From: Pseudomonas lactucae
Lineage (GTDB): Bacteria > Pseudomonadota > Gammaproteobacteria > Pseudomonadales > Pseudomonadaceae
Direction: 5' to 3'
NCBI RefSeq assembly: GCF_016937615.1
Contig: NZ_JAFHKI010000064.1
Span: 1-64,000, forward strand
DNA: 64,000 nucleotides
Under the pieces are notes generated by a model. That model was not told where the DNA came from. It made no database searches and was given only the letters and a program-made list of their open reading frames with translations. The stretch's first letter is position 1, and each line of letters starts with the position of its first letter. A program made the position numbers and the translations under genes. This document shows positions 48,457 to 59,032 of this stretch, one piece after another.

Positions 48457-50826
48457 ATGTCTGCGCCGGTCTACCCTCACCCCTTGCATCTGACCCTGCC
48501 CAATGGTCTGCGGGTTTCCCTGCGTCACGCGCCGCGCTTGAAGCGTTGCGCGGCAGCGTTAAGGGTGGCTGCCGGTAGCCACGACGTGCCATTGGCCTGG
48601 CCTGGGCTGGCGCATTTTCTTGAGCATCTATTGTTTCTCGGCACAAAGCGTTTTCCTGCGGCCGAAGGGTTGATGGCTTATGTGCAGCGCCACGGCGGCC
48701 AGGTGAACGCCAGCACCCGCGAGCGCACTACGGACTTCTTTTTTGAACTGCCCGTGCCGACTTTCGCCGATGGCTTGGATCGATTGGCGGACATGCTGAC
48801 TCATCCGCGTTTGGCGATGGACGATCAACTGCGCGAGCGCGAGGTGCTGCACGCGGAATTTGTCGCCTGGTCCCAGGATGCCAAGGCGCAGCAGCAGGTG
48901 GCGCTGCTGGAAGGCTTGGCGGCGGATCATCCGCTGCGCGGCTTTCATGCGGGCAACCGCGACAGTCTGCCGGTGGAGCGTGAGGCCTTTCAGCAAGCGC
49001 TGCAGGAGTTCCACGCGCACTTCTATCAGAGCGGGCAGATGACCTTGAGCCTTGCCGGCCCGCAATCACGGGTAGAGCTCGAAGCGCTGGCGCGGCGGTT
49101 CAGCGAGCAACTGACCTCAGGACCTTTGCATCCTCAGGCTGCTCCACCTGCATTGATGCAGGGCCAGGCGCACCGCTATCAACACAGCGCCGATCAGCAT
49201 CTGCATCACGTCATCGCCTGCGACGCGCCGCGTGACGCATTGGATTTTCTGTGTACCTGGCTCAATGCCCCGGCATCCGGCGGCCTGCTCGCCGAGCTGA
49301 GAACACGCGGGCTGGCCACCGCCGTGCAGGCGTCGGTGCTGTACCACTTCGCCGGGCAAGCGCTGCTGGATATCGACGTTACGCTCAACACCCACGACGC
49401 GTCGGCGACACAGATCGAGGCGCTGCTGCACGACTGGCTGAGCTTTTTCGCACACAGCGACTGGGCGCCACTGCGCGAAGAATTCGCCCTGCTCAACGCT
49501 CGTCAACAACAGGTCCAGGGCGCCCTGGCATTGGCCCGAAACGACAGCGAAGACCTTTCGGAAGCGGGCGTGACCGCGCTCAAGGCCGTGCTCGATTCGC
49601 TGCACCTGCCGCCCGCCGAACACCTATGGCAATTGCCGCCGAACAACCCGTTCCTGCGCCCACCGATAGAGGAGGCGCGCGCCGGCCTGATACGCGGCCA
49701 AACCAGCGCCCACCGTGGCTTACGTACCTTCGCTCAGGACCGCACGCGAGGACGGCGTGAAGCATCGGCGCTGACCTTCAGCCAGGCCCTGGCGGACGAC
49801 AGCGACGAAGGCGCGCTGTACGTGCACTGGCGATTTGATGCGCTGGCGCCAGTCGGGCTGGAAAATGCCCATCAGACCCTGCGTGAAAACGCTCGCCAGG
49901 CAGGCGTCGAATTGTCATTCGATACCGCCGGTAATGAAGGGTGGGTCAAGATGGTCGGCCTGCACGCCCCCATGCCTGCCGTGCTCGACGCATTGGCGCA
50001 CAGCCTCGCTCAGCCCTGCGAGACACCTGCGCGCCCAACCCCGATGATCGCCATCCGCGAGTTGCTCAAGGCGCTACCGGCATGCTGCACCGGCGCCCCT
50101 TGCGAACCCCGTGCAACGCCCGCGTCATGGAGCACTGCACGCTGGCACGGGCTCGGCCTGGGTCTACCCGCCGCCTGTGAAGCGCTGATAAAAACCGCTG
50201 CCGCCCGGCTGCCGGGGCAACCCACACGCCTTCAAACCGCGCCCCCAGCCGCCAGCGCCCAACGCGTGTGGCATGAAGTCAAAACCGACACCACCGAAGC
50301 GGCCCTGCTGCTGTTTTGCCCGACACCAAGCCAGACCCTGGCCGATGAAGCCTCATGGCGCCTGCTCGCTCATCGGCTGCAGGGGCCGTTCTACCAGCGT
50401 CTGCGGGTAGAACTGCAAATCGGCTATGCCGTGTTCAGCGGCATCCGGCAGATCAACGGACAAACCGGCCTGCTGTTGGGCGTGCAATCGCCTACCGTGT
50501 CGCTGGCGGGGATCGTTGATCAACTGCGGGCGTTCCTCGCCGACTTGCCGACGCTGATCGAAGACAGCGACGACATGGGCAACCTGGCCCTGGCGCAGCA
50601 GTTTTCAGCCCAGTCGCTGCCCACCTCCCAAGCCGCCGAACTGTTGTGGCACGCGCACCTGGCCGGCCATCCGTCGGGTTACCTGGAGCAGCTCCAACAC
50701 CTTGTCCAGAACCGTACACACGACGATCTGCACCACGCGGCGCGGCAATTGAACGACGCGGCAGGCGGCTGGCACTGCGTCGCCAATGGCCCCGCCATCG
50801 GCGAGGCCTGGAAGGCGGTGGGCTGA
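48457..50826 (+). CDS. pqqF: PQQ biosynthesis M16-family protease PqqF
   Basis: Zinc peptidase of 789 aa that, with PqqG-type partners in some bacteria, processes the PqqA peptide. The inverse zinc motif HFLEHLLFLG (HxxEH) lies about residue 50, with the downstream glutamate region following, and two M16 halves cover the length. The ATG at 48457 (MSAPVYPHPLHL) has GGAAG upstream; the in-frame TTG four codons earlier is less likely. First of the pqqFABCDE set. Confidence 0.93.
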   Translation: MSAPVYPHPLHLTLPNGLRVSLRHAPRLKRCAAALRVAAGSHDVPLAWPGLAHFLEHLLFLGTKRFPAAEGLMAYVQRHGGQVNASTRERTTDFFFELPVPTFADGLDRLADMLTHPRLAMDDQLREREVLHAEFVAWSQDAKAQQQVALLEGLAADHPLRGFHAGNRDSLPVEREAFQQALQEFHAHFYQSGQMTLSLAGPQSRVELEALARRFSEQLTSGPLHPQAAPPALMQGQAHRYQHSADQHLHHVIACDAPRDALDFLCTWLNAPASGGLLAELRTRGLATAVQASVLYHFAGQALLDIDVTLNTHDASATQIEALLHDWLSFFAHSDWAPLREEFALLNARQQQVQGALALARNDSEDLSEAGVTALKAVLDSLHLPPAEHLWQLPPNNPFLRPPIEEARAGLIRGQTSAHRGLRTFAQDRTRGRREASALTFSQALADDSDEGALYVHWRFDALAPVGLENAHQTLRENARQAGVELSFDTAGNEGWVKMVGLHAPMPAVLDALAHSLAQPCETPARPTPMIAIRELLKALPACCTGAPCEPRATPASWSTARWHGLGLGLPAACEALIKTAAARLPGQPTRLQTAPPAASAQRVWHEVKTDTTEAALLLFCPTPSQTLADEASWRLLAHRLQGPFYQRLRVELQIGYAVFSGIRQINGQTGLLLGVQSPTVSLAGIVDQLRAFLADLPTLIEDSDDMGNLALAQQFSAQSLPTSQAAELLWHAHLAGHPSGYLEQLQHLVQNRTHDDLHHAARQLNDAAGGWHCVANGPAIGEAWKAVG

Positions 50827-50985
50827 TCATTGCCAACCCTGCAACAGGCTTTTTCCATCAAGACAGCGCTAACTTGATCAGAATTGCGTAACATTCCCAC
50901 GCACACATCTGAACATCTCCGTCTGGAGGTGGACTATATGTATTACTTGGTAGTAAACGTCCCATCCCTTCGTAGGAGTAAGAAT

Positions 50986-51060
50986 ATGACTTGGTCCAAA
51001 CCTGCTTACACTGATCTGCGCATCGGCTTCGAAGTCACCATGTACTTCGCCAGCCGTTAA
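50986..51060 (+). CDS. pqqA: Coenzyme PQQ precursor peptide PqqA
   Basis: Peptide of 24 aa that supplies the Glu and Tyr joined to make PQQ: the E-x3-Y motif [10 protein letters not shown] is intact. AGGAG precedes its ATG. An in-frame ATG 48 bases upstream (50938), with a strong GGAGGT site, would give a 40-aa form. A terminator-like hairpin follows, allowing pqqA RNA to exceed that of pqqB-E. Confidence 0.95.
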   Translation: MTWSKPAYTDLRIGFEVTMYFASR

Positions 51061-51075
51061 TCCGCTGGGTAATAC

Positions 51076-51105
51076 AACGCCTCGGTTCGCCCGGGGCGTT
51101 TTTGT
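51076..51105 (+). terminator. Attenuator between pqqA and pqqB
   Basis: 10-bp stem AACGCCTCGG/CCGGGGCGTT (one T-G pair) with a 5-base loop, then TTTGTTTT. Position 16 bases after pqqA fits partial termination within the operon. Confidence 0.75.
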
Positions 51106-51131
51106 TTTGAGCTTTGCGTGATGGAGCAATC

Positions 51132-52043
51132 ATGTTTGTCCAGATTCTAGGTTCTGCCGCCGGCGGTGGTTTCCCACAGTGGAATTGCAACTGCGTGAAC
51201 TGCGCAGGTTTTCGTGACGGCAGCCTGCGGGCGCAGGCGCGGACCCAGTCGTCCATCGCGATCTCCGACGATGGTGTCAATTGGGTGCTGTGCAACGCCT
51301 CCCCGGATATTCGCGCGCAACTGCAAGGGTTTGCGCCGATGCAACCCGGCCGCGCCCTGCGTGATACCGGTATCGGCGCGATCATCCTGATGGACAGCCA
51401 GATCGACCACACCACCGGCCTGTTGAGCCTGCGCGAAGGCTGCCCGCACCAGGTGTGGTGCACCGACATGGTCCATGAAGACCTGAGCACCGGCTTCCCG
51501 CTGTTTACCATGCTCACCCACTGGAACGGCGGCCTGGCCTGGAACCGTATCGAGCTGGATGCCAGCTTCAGCATCCCGGCCTGCCCGAACCTGCGCTTTA
51601 CCCCGCTGCCGCTGCGCAGCGCCGCACCGCCCTACTCGCCGCATCGCTTCGATCCGCACCCGGGCGACAACATCGGCCTGATCGTCGAAGACTCGCGCAC
51701 CGGCGGCAAACTCTTCTATGCCCCGGGGTTGGGCAAGGTCGACGCGCCGTTGCTGGAGATCATGGCCGGCAGCGATTGCCTGCTGGTGGACGGTACAATG
51801 TGGGACGACGATGAAATGCAGCGCCGTGGCGTCGGCACCCGCACCGGGCGCGAAATGGGCCACCTGGCGCAGAACGGCCCCGGCGGCATGCTTGAAGTGC
51901 TTGAGCAGCTACCCAAGCAGCGCAAGGTGCTTATCCACATCAACAACACCAACCCTATCCTCGATGAAGACTCCCCCGAGCGCGCGGAGCTGGTACGGCG
52001 CAATGTCGAAGTGGCTTACGACGGCATGAGCATCCAATTGTAG
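51132..52043 (+). CDS. pqqB: PQQ biosynthesis protein PqqB
   Basis: Metallo-beta-lactamase-fold protein of 303 aa, needed for hydroxylation of the tyrosine of the PQQ precursor. The N-terminal [18 protein letters not shown] is characteristic and [12 protein letters not shown] is the metal-binding-region counterpart. I use the ATG at 51132 with GGAGCA upstream rather than one six codons earlier. Confidence 0.95.
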   Translation: MFVQILGSAAGGGFPQWNCNCVNCAGFRDGSLRAQARTQSSIAISDDGVNWVLCNASPDIRAQLQGFAPMQPGRALRDTGIGAIILMDSQIDHTTGLLSLREGCPHQVWCTDMVHEDLSTGFPLFTMLTHWNGGLAWNRIELDASFSIPACPNLRFTPLPLRSAAPPYSPHRFDPHPGDNIGLIVEDSRTGGKLFYAPGLGKVDAPLLEIMAGSDCLLVDGTMWDDDEMQRRGVGTRTGREMGHLAQNGPGGMLEVLEQLPKQRKVLIHINNTNPILDEDSPERAELVRRNVEVAYDGMSIQL

Positions 52044-52054
52044 GAGCAACGCAA

Positions 52055-52806
52055 ATGACTGACACACCGCTGACGCCCGCCGAGTTTGAAGCGGCCTTGC
52101 GGGCCAAGGGCGCCTTCTACCATATCCATCACCCCTATCATGTGGCGATGTATGAAGGCCGCGCCAGCCGCGAACAGATCCAGGGCTGGGTCGCCAACCG
52201 CTTCTACTACCAAGCGAACATTCCCCTGAAGGACGCCGCGATCCTGGCCAACTGCCCGGACCGCGAGATTCGTCGCGAGTGGATTCAACGCCTGCTCGAC
52301 CATGACGGCGCACCCGGTGAAGACGGCGGCATTGAAGCCTGGCTGCGCCTGGGCCAGGCGTCGGCCTCGACCCCGACCAACTGCGTTCCCAGGAATTGGT
52401 GCTGCCCGGCGTGCGGTTTGCGGTGGATGCTTACGTCAACTTCGCCCGTCGCGCCAGTTGGCAGGAGGCTGCCAGCAGCTCATTGACCGAACTGTTCGCG
52501 CCGCAGATCCATCAATCGCGCCTCGACAGCTGGCCGCAGCACTATCCGTGGATCGACCCGACCGGCTACGAATATTTCCGTACCCGCCTGGGCCAGGCAC
52601 GTCGCGATGTCGAGCACGGCTTGGCGATCACTCTGCAGCACTACACCACCCGCGAAGGCCAGGAGCGCATGCTGGAGATTCTCCAGTTCAAGCTGGACAT
52701 CCTGTGGAGCATGCTCGACGCCATGAGCATGGCCTATGAACTCAAACGCCCGCCCTATCACAGCGTGACCGAGCAGCGGGTCTGGCATAAAGGGATCGCC
52801 CTATGA
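52055..52806 (+). pseudogene. pqqC: PQQ synthase PqqC, single-base frameshift
   Basis: Oxidase that performs the last ring-closure and oxidation in PQQ synthesis, about 250 aa if repaired. The first about 102 residues ([36 protein letters not shown]) and the rest ([48 protein letters not shown]) are in different frames. The break is at about 52360, where CAGGCGTCGG would be continuous as CAGGCGGTCGG. Both parts are fully conserved, so error or very recent mutation. If real, PQQ could not be made from this locus. Confidence 0.9.
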
Positions 52807-53078
52807 CCTTTGATCGCAGCAAAATACCGACCTGGCGCCCGGGCTACCGCTATCAATACGAGCCGGCGCAAAAAGGCCATGTGCTGCTCTATCCCGAAGG
52901 CATGATCAAGCTCAACGACAGCGCGGCGTTGATCGGCGGTTTGATCGATGGCGAGCGCGACGTGGCCGCGATCATCGCCGAGCTGGATAAACAATTTCCT
53001 GGTGTGCCTGAGCTCGGTAACGACATCGAGCAATTCATGGAGGTCGCCCGTGCTGAGCACTGGATCACCCTTGCCTGA
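52803..53078 (+). CDS. pqqD: PqqA-binding chaperone PqqD
   Basis: Small RiPP-recognition protein of 91 aa that presents PqqA to the radical SAM enzyme PqqE. Typical motifs: [35 protein letters not shown] and LDGERDV-like region. It overlaps the pqqC stop by four bases and pqqE begins inside its last codons, so PqqD and PqqE are made together. Confidence 0.94.
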   Translation: MTFDRSKIPTWRPGYRYQYEPAQKGHVLLYPEGMIKLNDSAALIGGLIDGERDVAAIIAELDKQFPGVPELGNDIEQFMEVARAEHWITLA

Positions 53079-54200
53079 GAAACCAGCCATTGGTCTGCCG
53101 CTGTGGCTGTTGGCCGAGCTGACCTACCGCTGCCCGTTGCAGTGCCCGTACTGCTCCAACCCGCTGGATTTCGCCGAGCAGGGTAAGGAACTGAGCACCG
53201 AGCAGTGGATCAGGGTCTTTCGCGAAGCCCGCGAGATGGGCGCCGCGCAGCTGGGTTTTTCCGGCGGTGAGCCGCTGGTACGCCAGGACCTCGCGGAATT
53301 GATCGCCGAGGCGCGCAAACTGGGGTTCTACACCAACCTGATCACCTCCGGCATCGGCCTGACCGAGCAGAAAATCAGCGATTTCAAGAAGGCCGGTCTG
53401 GACCATATCCAGATCAGCTTCCAGGCTAGCGATGAACAGGTGAACAACCTGCTCGCCGGCTCGAAAAAAGCCTTCGCGCAAAAGCTGGCAATGGCCCGTG
53501 CGGTGAAAGCCCACGGCTATCCGATGGTGCTGAACTTCGTCACCCATCGGCACAATATCGACAAGATCGACCGCATCATCGAGCTGTGCATCGCGTTGGA
53601 AGCGGACTTCGTCGAACTTGCCACCTGCCAGTTCTACGGCTGGGCGCAGCTCAACCGTGTGGGTTTATTGCCCACTCAGGAGCAACTGGTACGCGCCGAA
53701 CGCATCACCAACGAATACCGCACCAAGCTCGAGGCTCAAGGCCACCCGTGCAAGCTGATCTTCGTGACGCCGGATTATTACGAGGAGCGCCCGAAGGCCT
53801 GTATGAACGGCTGGGGCAGCATTTTTCTGACGGTCACACCGGACGGCACCGCCCTGCCCTGCCACGGCGCCCGACAGATGCCGGTGCAATTTCCCAACGT
53901 GCGCGACCACAGCATGCAACACATCTGGTACGACTCGTTTGGCTTCAACCGCTTTCGCGGCTACGACTGGATGCCCGAGCCGTGCCGTTCATGCGATGAA
54001 AAGGAAAAGGACTTCGGCGGCTGCCGATGCCAGGCTTTCATGCTCACCGGCGACGCCAGCAATGCCGACCCGGTGTGCAGCAAGTCGGAGCATCACGCAT
54101 CATCCTTAACGCGCGGGAAGAAGCCGAACACGCCACCCAGACCATCGAGCAACTGGCCTTTCGCAATGAGCGCAACTCACGGCTCATCGCAAAAGGCTAA
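53050..54200 (+). pseudogene. pqqE: PqqA peptide cyclase PqqE, frameshift near the C-terminus
   Basis: Radical SAM enzyme that forms the Glu-Tyr carbon bond in PqqA, about 383 aa if repaired. The SAM cluster motif [16 protein letters not shown] and the SPASM cysteines ([26 protein letters not shown]) are intact. At about 54097 CACGCATC would be CACGGCATC; repair restores the family C-terminus ([19 protein letters not shown]) ending at 54200. As read, 34 unrelated residues follow to 54222. GTG at 53050 with GGAGG upstream is the likely start. Confidence 0.88.
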
Positions 54201-54205
54201 GGGCC

Positions 54206-54364
54206 TCAACGCTTGGCGATGATGTACACCGCGTGGATGATGCCTGGGAAGTAACCGCACAAGGTCAGCAGAATATTCAGCCAGAACGCGCCGCCGAAGC
54301 CTACTTGCAGGAACACACCCAGTGGCGGCAGCAGAATGGCGATGATGATACGAATGAAATCCAT
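54206..54364 (-). CDS. Pmp3/YqaE-family small membrane protein
   Basis: Protein of 52 aa with two hydrophobic helices, typical of the Pmp3/UPF0057 stress-membrane family: [20 protein letters not shown], then [20 protein letters not shown]. Found in many bacteria and plants under salt or membrane stress; exact role unknown. It converges on pqqE and lies upstream of the aminotransferase terminator. Confidence 0.93.
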   Translation of the reverse strand: MDFIRIIIAILLPPLGVFLQVGFGGAFWLNILLTLCGYFPGIIHAVYIIAKR

Positions 54365-54472
54365 GGGTCAGCTCCAGAAAATCGGCTCGTGTGAGCCGTG
54401 TAGCTAATCGACCCTGGGGGTTCGTGAGGGTTCAGTGAATTCTGGCATTACGCCATCCTGTAATAAGCAGAC

Positions 54473-54512
54473 AAAAAAACGCCCCCGGCCAAAATAATCC
54501 GGCTGGAGGCGC
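54473..54512 (-). terminator. Rho-independent terminator of the aminotransferase gene
   Basis: On the minus strand a GC-rich stem (GCGCCTCCAGCCGG pairing with GGCCGGGGGCG, one mismatch) is followed by seven T's, 35 bases after the aminotransferase stop. Confidence 0.8.
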
Positions 54513-54546
54513 CGCGTATGCCGCGAGACGGTTCAGGAATAAGAGA

Positions 54547-55809
54547 TTAAACGGCGATGCCCTTGCGGCATTGCAGTTGCGCGGTGCGCACGCGGGAAAA
54601 CGCGCGGGCCAGGCGCAGGAGCATTTCGTCGATGTTGCTTTTGCTCACGGTGAGCGCCGGGGTGAAGCGCAGGCAGTCGGGTTGCGACGCAGTGAGGATC
54701 AGCCCTTCGTGCAGCGCGGCTTTTACCACGGCATCTGCGCAATCATCCGACAAGGTCAGGCCCCACATCAGGCCCTGACCACGCAGTTGGCCGTGATCGT
54801 AGCGATGAGCCAGGCGCGCCAGTCCTTCGCCCAGATACAGACCGGACTCGCGCACATGCTCAAGAAAGCCGTGCTCCAGCACCGCGTCGAGTACCGCCGC
54901 GCCGGCCGACGCCATCAGCGCGTTGCCATGATGGGTGCCGTCCAACTCACCCACTTCAAAACAGCATGCGTTGCCGCGTGCCAACAGTGCCGCCAGGGGC
55001 ACGCCGCCGCCCAGGCCTTTACCGAGGGTGATGATGTCGGCGCGCACGCCGTATTGCTGTTCGGCAAGCAACGTACCGCAACGGCCAAGACCGGTTTGCA
55101 CTTCGTCAAGGATCAGCAGGATGCCCAGTTCACGGCACAGCCGCTCGACGCCCTTCAAGTAATGCTCGGTGGCGGGCATTACGCCGACGCCCTGAAGCGG
55201 TTCGAGCAGGATGGCCACCGTTTGCGCATCCACGGCTGCGTGCAGCGCCGGCAGGTCATTGAACGGCACGTGGCTGAAACCGGGCAATTGCGGCTCGAAG
55301 CGGTTTTCCAAGGCTTGCGCCGACGCCGCCAGCGTCGCAAAGCTGCGGCCATGGCAACCGTTGCTGGCGCTGATAATGCGGTATGCGCCACCACGATGCA
55401 GTTGGCCCCATTTGCGCGCCAGCTTGATAGCCGCTTCACAGGCTTCCGCGCCGCTGTTAAGCAGATAGGCTTGGTCACTGCCGGTACGGTGGCACAACCG
55501 CTCGACGAGATTGAGTTGGGTGCGGTTATGCAGGCCCATGCCGGGGTTGATCAGCGCTTGTGTCTGCTGGTTCAGGGCGCTGATCAGCACCTGTGGGCTA
55601 TGACCGAGGCTGTTCGCGCCATTACCCTGACTGAAGTCCAGATAAGCGCGGTCGTCACTGTCCCACAGCCAGGAACCCTGGCCACGCGAAAAGACTTGAG
55701 GCGGCCTGGCCACGGTGGGCATCAGCGGTTCACTGGACGCATCATCCGTTGCGTCCATCACCAGATCATCCAGGCTTGGCGTGGGGCGACGCCGGCTGAA
55801 CAGGTTCAC
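54547..55809 (-). CDS. Class III PLP-dependent aminotransferase (acetylornithine/aspartate aminotransferase family)
   Basis: Protein of 420 aa. PLP-dependent motifs: LDFSQGNGANSLGHSP, LNSGAEACEAAIKLARK, LILDEVQTGLGRCGTL and the PLP lysine in IITLGKGLGGGVPLAA. It resembles ArgD/GabT-type enzymes; amino donor and acceptor cannot be read from sequence. A homologous gene lies beside the pqq/dav region in P. putida. Divergent from a LysR regulator that may control it. Confidence 0.88.
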   Translation of the reverse strand: MNLFSRRRPTPSLDDLVMDATDDASSEPLMPTVARPPQVFSRGQGSWLWDSDDRAYLDFSQGNGANSLGHSPQVLISALNQQTQALINPGMGLHNRTQLNLVERLCHRTGSDQAYLLNSGAEACEAAIKLARKWGQLHRGGAYRIISASNGCHGRSFATLAASAQALENRFEPQLPGFSHVPFNDLPALHAAVDAQTVAILLEPLQGVGVMPATEHYLKGVERLCRELGILLILDEVQTGLGRCGTLLAEQQYGVRADIITLGKGLGGGVPLAALLARGNACCFEVGELDGTHHGNALMASAGAAVLDAVLEHGFLEHVRESGLYLGEGLARLAHRYDHGQLRGQGLMWGLTLSDDCADAVVKAALHEGLILTASQPDCLRFTPALTVSKSNIDEMLLRLARAFSRVRTAQLQCRKGIAV

Positions 55810-56006
55810 AGATCACCCCCGATAGCAACCAAGCCTGGTGCAAACACCACCTGTGGATTGTTTGCCTTGCCTATGTAAACGCTATCAACCCAAACACTCT
55901 TCATTGCCCGATCCGGCCCTGTAAGCCCTGCGAATAGGCGCTAGACTAGGCGTCTGGTGGGCCGACGGCCATTTCGATTTTGCAGCTTTTTCGATAAGAA
56001 AGACTT

Positions 56007-56906
56007 ATGGATTTCAAGCAACTGCGTTATTTCGTCGCGGTGTATGAAGAAGGCCATGTGGGCCGTGCCGCTGAACGTCTGTCGATCTCCCAACCGGCCT
56101 TGTCGCAACAGATCCGCCAGTTGGAGCAGAACCTGGATGTGAGCCTGTTCGAACGCAGCAGCAAGCGACTATTGCCGACCCTTGCGGCCCATACCTTGTA
56201 CAACCACGCGTTGCCCTTGATTGATGGCATGCAACAGGCCGTCGAGGCGCTGCGTAACTTCAAGGGCCAGGCGTTGCGCACCCTGGCCATCGGCGTGCTG
56301 CAAACCGTGCACACCAGCCTGGTGCCGCAAATGCTTGAACGCGTGCGCAAGGCCCAGCCGCACCTGGTGGTGCAGATCTACGAATTGACCGGTATTGAGA
56401 TTGAACGGCGCTTGCTCAACGGTTCGCTGGACATCGGCATCAGCTATCTACCGCCACGTCAGCCAGGGCTGCATGGGGTGTTGTTGTATGAGGATGAGTT
56501 GAAGGTGGTCATCCCCGAAGACCATCCCCTGCGCGAGTTCAAGAAAGTCTCGCTGAAACAGGCTGCCGAGTTGCCGATGTTATTGCTGGGGGAAGAGTTT
56601 CAGGTCAGGCAGATCTGGCAGGGGCAACTCGCCAACCTCGGGCGACGGCCGCAGGTGCAAGCGGAGCTCAATACCATGGTGGGAATCCTAGACAGCCTGC
56701 CCAACACCCGCTTGGCCACCGTGCTGCCGGGGCGCTCCCAGGACGAACACAACAGCCAGTCGTTGCTGTGGAAACCATTGAGTGAGCCGAGGGTGCCGTT
56801 GAAAGTCGGCCTGGTATGCCGCGATGTGCAACGCCAGCAAGCCACGATGGCGCTGCTGCGCACCTTGCTCGAAGACGTGATGAATGCCCCGCCGGCGCCC
56901 GCCTGA
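56007..56906 (+). CDS. LysR-family transcriptional regulator (CynR-like)
   Basis: Regulator of 299 aa. N-terminal HTH (MDFKQLRYFVAVYEEGHVGR ... SISQPALSQQIRQLEQNLDV) and a periplasmic-binding-like effector domain (TLAIGVLQTVHTSLVPQML ...). Divergent from the aminotransferase, the classic place for its target. The effector is unknown. Confidence 0.92.
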   Translation: MDFKQLRYFVAVYEEGHVGRAAERLSISQPALSQQIRQLEQNLDVSLFERSSKRLLPTLAAHTLYNHALPLIDGMQQAVEALRNFKGQALRTLAIGVLQTVHTSLVPQMLERVRKAQPHLVVQIYELTGIEIERRLLNGSLDIGISYLPPRQPGLHGVLLYEDELKVVIPEDHPLREFKKVSLKQAAELPMLLLGEEFQVRQIWQGQLANLGRRPQVQAELNTMVGILDSLPNTRLATVLPGRSQDEHNSQSLLWKPLSEPRVPLKVGLVCRDVQRQQATMALLRTLLEDVMNAPPAPA

Positions 56907-56928
56907 CTTTTTCGCGGGCAAAAGAAAA

Positions 56929-56948
56929 CCCCGCCGAAGCGGGGCTTT
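56929..56948 (+). terminator. Terminator of the LysR gene
   Basis: 6-bp stem CCCCGC/GCGGGG with CGAA loop, preceded by A's and followed by CTTT, 20 bases after the stop. It is bidirectional in form. Confidence 0.75.
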
Positions 56949-57132
56949 GCAGACTGTTTCCCTGACATCCATTTCACTCCGCCGTCCTGGCAGAATCCTA
57001 CGTGTCCGTGTTGTTGCTTTGCGCTTCCTGCGCGACGTCCATGTGAAGTAGATTATCGATGGATCCAATGTGGCGATAGAGGACGAATAGCAGTACGTCA
57101 TGTAAGAGAATGCTTACACGCCCTCCAAGCCT

Positions 57133-58910
57133 TTAAAACAGTGCCTCATCCAGCAAAAACAGCGATTCGCTGCCGGCTTTTACCGACGCATTCAATGAGT
57201 GAATACGCGGTAACAGACGGGCGAAGTAGAATCGCGCCGTGCCCAGCTTGCTGGCGTAGAAGTCGTCTTCGGCTTCTTTGCCCAAAGCAGCCTTGGCCAT
57301 GCGCGCCCACATGTAGGCATAGGCCATGTAACCAAACGCATGCAAATACTCGACCGAAGCCGCGCCGATTTCATTCGGATTGGCCTTGGCGCGGTCCAGC
57401 ACCCAGGCGGTCAGTTCGTCGAGGTTGTCCACCGCTGCGCTCAGCGGCTTGGTGAACTCGACCAATTCGGCGCCCGCGTCGGCGATGAACTGGCGGATCT
57501 CGTCGGCAAACAAGCGATAGAACGCACCGCCGCTGCCGACGATCTTGCGTCCCATCAAGTCCAGGGCCTGAATGCCGTTGGTGCCTTCGTAGATCTGGGT
57601 GATGCGCACATCACGCACCAGTTGCTCCTGGCCCCACTCACGGATGTAGCCATGACCGCCCAACACTTGCTGGCCGAGCACAGTGGTTTCCAGGCCCAGG
57701 TCGGTCAGGAACGCCTTGGCCACCGGGGTCAGTAACGCCACCAGGTTGTCCGCACGCTCGCGGGCGGCGGCGTCGTCGCTGAACTTGGCGATGTCCAGTT
57801 GCGTCGCCACGTAGGTGGAGAATGCCCGGCCGCCTTCGTTCGAGGCTTTCATGGTCAACAGCATACGACGCACGTCCGGATGCACAATGATCGGGTCGGC
57901 AGCTTTGTCTTTCGCCTGAGCGCCCGTTGGCGAGCGGCTTTGCAGACGATCACGCGCATATTCGATAGCGTTCTGGTAAGAACGCTCGCCGGACGCCAAG
58001 CCCTGGATACCCACCCCCAGGCGCTCGTAGTTCATCATGGTGAACATCGCCGCCAACCCACGGTTCGGCTCGCCCACCAGGTAGCCCACGGCTTCGTCGA
58101 AGTTCATCACGCAGGTGGCGGATGCCTGGATGCCCATCTTGTGTTCGATCGAACCACAGCTCACCGGGTTACGCGCACCGAGGCTGCCGTCGGCGTTGAC
58201 CATGAATTTTGGCACCAGGAACAACGAGATGCCCTTGGGACCGGCCGGTGCGTCCGGCAGTTTGGCCAACACTAAGTGGATGATGTTTTCGGTGAGGTCG
58301 TGTTCGCCACCGGTGATAAAAATCTTGGTCCCGCTGACGGTGTAGGAACCGTCCGCCTGCGGCTCGGCCTTGGTACGGATCATCCCCAGGTCGGTGCCGG
58401 CATGGGCTTCGGTCAGGCACATGGAGCCGGCCCACTCGCCGGAGTACATCTTCGGCAGATAGGCGGCCTTGAGTTCCTCGCTGGCGTGCGTTGCGATCGA
58501 CACACAGCGCCGGACGTCAGCATCGGGTACAGGCCGAACGCCAGGCTCGACGAGTTGATCATCTCTTCAACCTGGGCCGACACAGCCTTGGGCATGCCCA
58601 TGCCGCCGAAGGCCGGGTCACCGCCCACACCGACCCAGCCGCCTTCAGCGTAGGTTTTGTAGGCCTGTGGAAAACCGTCCGGAGTAAACACGACTGTGTC
58701 TTCCCAACGGCAACCTTGCTCATCGCCGCCGCGGCTGAGCGGGGCGATGGATTTGGCGGTGACCTTGCCGGCTTCTTCGAGGATCGCCTCGACGGTTTCG
58801 GCGTCAACGGTGTCTGCCAACGCCGGCAATTGGGCCCAAGTATTGGCAACCTCAAACACTTCGTTGAGGACGAAGCGCATATCACGCAGCGGCGCTTTGT
58901 AATCAGCCAT
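57133..58910 (-). pseudogene. Acyl-CoA dehydrogenase (DmdC-type, about 592 aa), single-base frameshift
   Basis: FAD acyl-CoA dehydrogenase of the long family that carries an N-terminal extension (YKAPLRDMRFVLNEVFEV) and a C-terminal extension, like DmdC and FadE-type enzymes. The first part (to about residue 135, ...SSSLAFGLYPMLTSG) and the rest (SIATHASEELKAAYLPKMYS ... MCLTEAHAGTDLGMIRTKAE ...) lie in different frames. The break is near 58506, where the coding strand has GGCGCTGTG in place of GGCGCCTGTG. The catalytic part is otherwise conserved. A second, intact paralogue lies just upstream. Confidence 0.87.
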
Positions 58911-59032
58911 GGCAAACCTCGTGAGAACGTGAAAAGTGATTCGATAGGATCTGTTTTACAGGCTCCGAGTGTACCCGAACAACTTTTCAGACACATAGGG
59001 TCCACTTGTGACTGGCTGGTATTTTTAAGTCA

